From Promethearchaeota archaeon (GTDB lineage: Archaea > Asgardarchaeota > Lokiarchaeia > Sigynarchaeales > SOKP01), in contig JAGXNR010000134.1 in assembly GCA_019894875.1 (NCBI GenBank), positions 1 through 7,325 on the forward strand: a stretch of 7,325 bases of DNA, given 5' to 3'. A program made the position numbers and the translations under genes. Shown one piece after another: positions 4,605 to 7,325 of the stretch. The notes below the pieces were generated by a model. That model made no database searches. It worked only from the letters and a program-made list of their open reading frames with translations, and was not told where the DNA came from. Each line of letters opens with the position of its first letter. Positions within the stretch are counted from its first letter, which is position 1.

Positions 4605-5423
4605 ATGATAAATACTGAAGAGAATTCTCAAGATTCTAAGGAGACATCGAAAGAAATACAAATCAAGGGTGTTTGTATTTTGAGAATGAGTCTTAAAGGA
4701 GAGATTGAGATAATTTTCCAGGAAGGTATTGATATATCACTTGTTTATACTATAATAAACTCAATTAAAAGTAAAATATTAAATAATGAAGAAGGGGAAA
4801 TAAAAGACAATATTTGGGCTCTAAATGCGTATTTACTCTATTCTCATGCAAATCAATTTGAAAAAATAATAGCACTTTTTGTTGATAGGGAAGAAAAACC
4901 ATTAGATTACTCAAAATTTGATAATCTTACAAATATTCTATTCAAAAAGATTGGGATTAATATCGTCAATTCGGACATTAAAAGAATTTATATTAAACCC
5001 GCAAAACTATCTCGAGCAAAAGGTTTAGTAGGTTTTCTTGCTTTAGACAAAACAGGAAAATTGTTTTTTTCTAGAGTGCAAAAAAACCGAAAAAAGATAT
5101 CTAATAACGTTTTTCAAATTGCATGTTTTATTTCTGCAATATTAATTTATTCAAAGGATCTTATTAGTGGTGAAGATCCTGAATTAAGACTCGAAGATAT
5201 AAATCTAGGTAGTCATCATTTTTACTTAAATATCAAGAATAATGTCATTTTTGCGTATTTTATCGAAAAACATGAAATTACGGAAAATCTCGATAAATAC
5301 ATTCATATCGTAGTAGATAAATTTATAGACAAATATTATAATCCTCATATTACTAATTTTAAAGGTGATATTTCACCTTTTCAAAGTTTTGATGTTGTAA
5401 TGGACCAATATTTTGAGATATAG
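4605..5423 (+). CDS. Protein with two longin-like domains
   Basis: From ATG 4605 the protein has 272 residues. After a short polar N-terminus (1-18), residues about 20-118 form a longin-like alpha/beta unit: strand GVCILRMSLKGEIEIIFQEG, helix DISLVYTIINSIKS, strands DNIWALNAYLLYSH and EKIIALFVDRE, then helix FDNLTNILFKKIG. Residues about 140-248 repeat the plan: GLVGFLALDKTGKLFFSRV, helix VFQIACFISAILIYSKDL, strands HHFYLNI and VIFAYFIE, then helix DKYIHIVVDKFIDKYY. Asgard archaea encode many such proteins, and longin folds elsewhere serve as platforms for small GTPases and membrane-trafficking complexes. Its partner here is unknown. A 37-codon extension to GTG 4494 is rejected because the TATA box lies inside it. 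No membrane segment is obvious, so it is probably cytosolic. The fold call rests on the strand-helix pattern, not on conserved residues. Confidence 0.6.
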   Translation: MINTEENSQDSKETSKEIQIKGVCILRMSLKGEIEIIFQEGIDISLVYTIINSIKSKILNNEEGEIKDNIWALNAYLLYSHANQFEKIIALFVDREEKPLDYSKFDNLTNILFKKIGINIVNSDIKRIYIKPAKLSRAKGLVGFLALDKTGKLFFSRVQKNRKKISNNVFQIACFISAILIYSKDLISGEDPELRLEDINLGSHHFYLNIKNNVIFAYFIEKHEITENLDKYIHIVVDKFIDKYYNPHITNFKGDISPFQSFDVVMDQYFEI

Positions 5424-5543
5424 AGAGCTTTTTATAGTTTTGGGAGGAATTACTTTTACTCAAATAATAGTTATTCAACATTTTTAATTTTAGAAAGATG
5501 ACTAATTATTGAGAATTTGTTTGGAAATAATAAATTTCACCAA

Positions 5544-5558
5544 AAATTATATATAAGC
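5544..5558 (+). promoter_or_regulatory. TATA-box promoter of the Roadblock gene
   Basis: An A-rich stretch followed by TTATATATAAG (5548-5558) is centred about 27 bp before ATG 5580. The transcript would begin at or a few bases before the ATG, so it is leaderless. This decides the start against the longer frame from 5517, which the promoter interrupts. Confidence 0.65.
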
Positions 5559-5579
5559 AAACCAATAATTTATATCACA

Positions 5580-5933
5580 ATGACTGCAACTCTAGAAGTT
5601 GAATTAGTGCTGGATACACTCGTAAAAGAACTAGGTTCCGGAGTATATTTCATACTGATAACCTCTGAAAATGGTGCAGTTATAAAGTCATATATTAACC
5701 AAGAATTCAATAAAACATCAATAGCGGTAAATATGTCTCAATTATACGAGTTGGCAGAAGAGATCACTTCTGAGATTGGCGTACACTCTCCTGACTTCAC
5801 GGTAATTCATTCCGATAACTTCTACGTGCTCTCGATTAAAATCTTAAATAAAATTGTAATTATTCTTATGGAAGACCAAATTGATTTTTCATCTATTTTT
5901 GAAATCATAAATAAGTGTATTATCACAAATTAA
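5580..5933 (+). CDS. Roadblock/LC7-domain protein
   Basis: This 117-residue protein is a single Roadblock/LC7 domain: N-terminal helix (VELVLDTLVKELGSG, 7-21), strands VYFILITSENGAVIKSY (22-38), central helix (IAVNMSQLYELAEEITSEIG, 48-67), strands FTVIHSDNFYVLSIKIL (73-89) and KIVIILMED (91-99), and a C-terminal helix (SSIFEIINKCI). Length and layout fit MglB- and Ragulator-type modules, which dimerise and bind or regulate small Ras-like GTPases. Asgard archaea carry many of these. It follows the longin-like gene by 156 bp with a separate promoter, so the two are neighbours rather than a strict operon. The partner GTPase is not in the window. Confidence 0.72.
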   Translation: MTATLEVELVLDTLVKELGSGVYFILITSENGAVIKSYINQEFNKTSIAVNMSQLYELAEEITSEIGVHSPDFTVIHSDNFYVLSIKILNKIVIILMEDQIDFSSIFEIINKCIITN

Positions 5934-6092
5934 AGTGGAATGGGTTAGACTTTTATTAGATTTTTAAAGATTCCCTAACTGATTTCTTTAGATTTCATAT
6001 AAATTATTTACTAAAAATATTTAACATCAAACATATTACTAAACAGAATCAAATCTTAAAATGTCTTAACTACAAAAAATTGTGAAATCTAA

Positions 6093-6578
6093 ATGAAATA
6101 TGAAAAAAACCAATATTCGGACGGATTCTCAATATGTTCATTAATTATTGCTGGAGCTTTTTTATGGTGGGGAATTAACGGATTCATTAGTTGGGGTAAT
6201 GGATGGGAGTGGTGGGCATTTGTCTCAACGGGAATCGGCTTAGCAATTTTACTCGGGCAAATTTTTGCGATAACAAACAGAAGTAAACTAAGAAATGTGG
6301 TGCTTAATGAATTTCAAGAAAATCCAGAAGCTACAGTAGATGATGTTAGTAAAAGTACAGGTATTACTATTAAAGATATTCATGCCATAGTGTTGGATCT
6401 AAAAGCTTCAGGTTCATTACGAGCAAAATTTAGCTCAACGACAGGTCAAGTAAAACATCTTTTACCACCAGAAAAGGAAGTAACTTCGGAAGAGCAAGCA
6501 AAATTTTGTTCAAATTGTGGTACTCCTAAGACTAAAGAATCTGCACAATTTTGTGCATATTGTGGAGCTAAAATATAA
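6093..6578 (+). CDS. Two-TM protein with winged-helix domain and C-terminal zinc ribbon
   Basis: This 161-residue protein starts at ATG 6093. Residues about 12-34 (ICSLIIAGAFLWWGINGFI) and 41-61 (WAFVSTGIGLAILLGQIFAI) form a tryptophan-rich hairpin of two membrane segments. Residues about 65-123 resemble a winged helix: LRNVVLNEFQENPEATVDDV, then SKSTGITIKDIHAIVLDLKA and a GSLRAKFSSTTGQVKHL wing. The end is a zinc ribbon with C139-x2-C142 and C154-x2-C157, ending CAYCGAKI as in many archaeal zinc-ribbon proteins. The soluble part should face the cytoplasm. A membrane-tethered DNA-binding or protein-interaction role is plausible but not shown, since short-wing helices also mediate protein contacts. 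The promoter is uncertain: CTTAAAAT near 6056-6063 would allow a leaderless message, or ATATAAAT near 5998 a longer leader. A T10 run after the stop ends the gene. Confidence 0.7.
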   Translation: MKYEKNQYSDGFSICSLIIAGAFLWWGINGFISWGNGWEWWAFVSTGIGLAILLGQIFAITNRSKLRNVVLNEFQENPEATVDDVSKSTGITIKDIHAIVLDLKASGSLRAKFSSTTGQVKHLLPPEKEVTSEEQAKFCSNCGTPKTKESAQFCAYCGAKI

Positions 6579-6595
6579 AAATTTAGTTTTCATTC

Positions 6596-6605
6596 TTTTT
6601 TTTTT
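6596..6605 (+). terminator. Oligo-T terminator
   Basis: Ten T residues in a row lie 17 bp after the stop of the zinc-ribbon gene, in the 50-bp space before the convergent Hsp20 gene. This is a typical archaeal termination signal. No hairpin precedes it. Confidence 0.55.
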
Positions 6606-6628
6606 AAAATAAAGATTAAAGATATAAG

Positions 6629-7325
6629 TTATTTTATTTCGATTGTTTTCTTGTCAGCGCTTTCAGCAGTTCTTTTGGGTATTTTCAATCTTAAAATTCC
6701 ATTTTTATAACTCGCTTCAATGTCTTCAGATTTAATTTCTTCGGGGAGGATAAAACTGCGATAGTAACTCGCTGATCTAAATTCTCTTCTTAGAAATTCA
6801 CCTTTAACATCCTTGTCTTTTTCCTTCTTCTTATCCTTCTTCTCTTTATGTTTATCCTTTTTTTCATCTTTTTTGTCTTTTTCCTTATCTTCCTTTTTCT
6901 CTTTCTTTTTTTTCTCGTCTTTTTCTTCTTTATACTTTAAAGTTTTTTCACCTAAAATTTCTAATATTTCCTCTTGAAGAGTAATACTGACGTGTCTTTT
7001 ATCTAAACCAGGTAGTTCAACGAGAAAAAAATATTCCGTATCATTTTCGATTATATTTGTTATAGGTGTTCTATAAAATGATTCATTTTCTAAGATTTCG
7101 GTAGAATTAGTTGATCTTATTCTAAAATTACCCCATTCAGGAATTTCTTCTGACGAATCTTTTGATTGGTCTAAGGAAAAAGCTTTCTTCTTTTTAGTCG
7201 CAATTTCTTGTTCTTTTTTTTCTTTGTCTTTATCAACTTCCTCTATTTCAAGATCTTCCTCTATTTCAAGATCTTCTTCTATTTCAAGATCTTCTTCTTT
7301 ATCTTCAAATTCATTACTATTATCT
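6629..7325 (-). CDS. Small heat-shock protein (Hsp20/alpha-crystallin) with charged insertion, 5' end beyond the window
   Basis: On the minus strand, 231 codons plus stop TAA (6629-6631) are present; the start lies beyond 7325. Small heat-shock proteins hold unfolding proteins soluble as cytosolic oligomers. The alpha-crystallin domain begins at NIIENDTEYFFLVELPGLDK and continues HVSITLQEEILEILGEKT. After an insertion it resumes with EFLRREFRSASYYRSFILPE, then IEASYKNGILRLKIPKRTAE, including the hallmark NGILRLKIPK. The C-terminal TIEIK supplies the I-x-I motif that docks into neighbouring subunits. Two features are odd. About 41 residues, nearly all K, E and D (6809-6931), are inserted in the loop before the beta-6 region. 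The N-terminal region is acidic with three DLEIEE repeats, then a KDKEKKEQ stretch. Usual archaeal Hsp20 proteins have about 150-170 residues, so this one is clearly enlarged. The domain call is firm. Confidence 0.9.
   Translation of the reverse strand, partial: DNSNEFEDKEEDLEIEEDLEIEEDLEIEEVDKDKEKKEQEIATKKKKAFSLDQSKDSSEEIPEWGNFRIRSTNSTEILENESFYRTPITNIIENDTEYFFLVELPGLDKRHVSITLQEEILEILGEKTLKYKEEKDEKKKKEKKEDKEKDKKDEKKDKHKEKKDKKKEKDKDVKGEFLRREFRSASYYRSFILPEEIKSEDIEASYKNGILRLKIPKRTAESADKKTIEIK
7241..7294 (-). repeat. Three tandem 18-bp repeats inside the Hsp20 gene
   Basis: The unit CTCTATTTCAAGATCTTC (plus strand) occurs at 7241-7258 and 7259-7276 identically, and at 7277-7294 with one change at its first base. 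On the coding (minus) strand each unit encodes six residues, giving three DLEIEE copies. The near-identity at DNA level indicates recent in-frame duplication. Confidence 0.85.

Noticed and set aside
5434..5453. Shine-Dalgarno-like GGGAGGA near 5442
   Set aside because: No reading frame of useful length starts behind it; the nearby ATG at 5498 is closed after four codons.
5517..5579. N-terminal extension of the Roadblock protein from TTG 5517
   Set aside because: It contains the TATA box; ATG 5580 at leaderless distance matches the usual start of the Roadblock domain.

Overview
The window reads as archaeal, AT-rich chromosomal DNA. The strongest domain-level evidence is a tRNA-Arg(TCG) gene interrupted by bulge-helix-bulge type introns. 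TATA-box promoters, leaderless or short-leader starts and oligo-T terminators agree with this. An SCP2-type lipid-binding protein, a protein with two longin-like domains and a stand-alone Roadblock/LC7 protein together point to an Asgard (Promethearchaeota) genome. That last assignment is an inference from gene content, not a proven placement.

Layout. Left end (1-970): the 5' part of a tRNA-Asp(GTC) on the minus strand runs off the window edge. It is followed by an SCP2-domain gene and then the tRNA-Arg gene, which has one intron in the D-loop and one in the anticodon loop. Signalling block (983-2704): a histidine-kinase ATPase fragment (minus) and a chemoreceptor signalling-domain fragment (plus) meet at their truncated 5' ends near 1459-1468, which marks a deletion, rearrangement or assembly junction. 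Downstream is an intact gene with an unusual order: ribbon-helix-helix DNA-binding domain, kinase-type dimerisation/phosphoacceptor helix pair, then a receiver domain. Accessory block (about 2705-4444): a small OB-fold-like protein of locally higher GC with a possible frameshifted tail, a 46-codon open-frame remnant faintly like a transposase N-terminus, a CoiA-like nuclease-family gene, and a possible small acidic ORF. Right half (4522-5933): the longin-like protein and the Roadblock protein, each with its own TATA box. Right end (6093-7325): a two-TM, winged-helix, zinc-ribbon membrane protein faces a partial small heat-shock protein (Hsp20) that carries a long Lys/Asp/Glu insertion in its alpha-crystallin domain and an acidic repeat at its N-terminus.

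How the parts relate. The longin-like and Roadblock proteins belong to fold classes that elsewhere bind small GTPases. They may form one regulatory module here, but no GTPase gene is in the window. The RHH-DHp-REC protein looks like a phosphorelay protein that can act directly on DNA. It has no ATPase of its own, so it needs a kinase in trans. The neighbouring ATPase fragment is a tempting partner but looks more like debris. No CRISPR array, complete insertion sequence or rRNA gene was seen.
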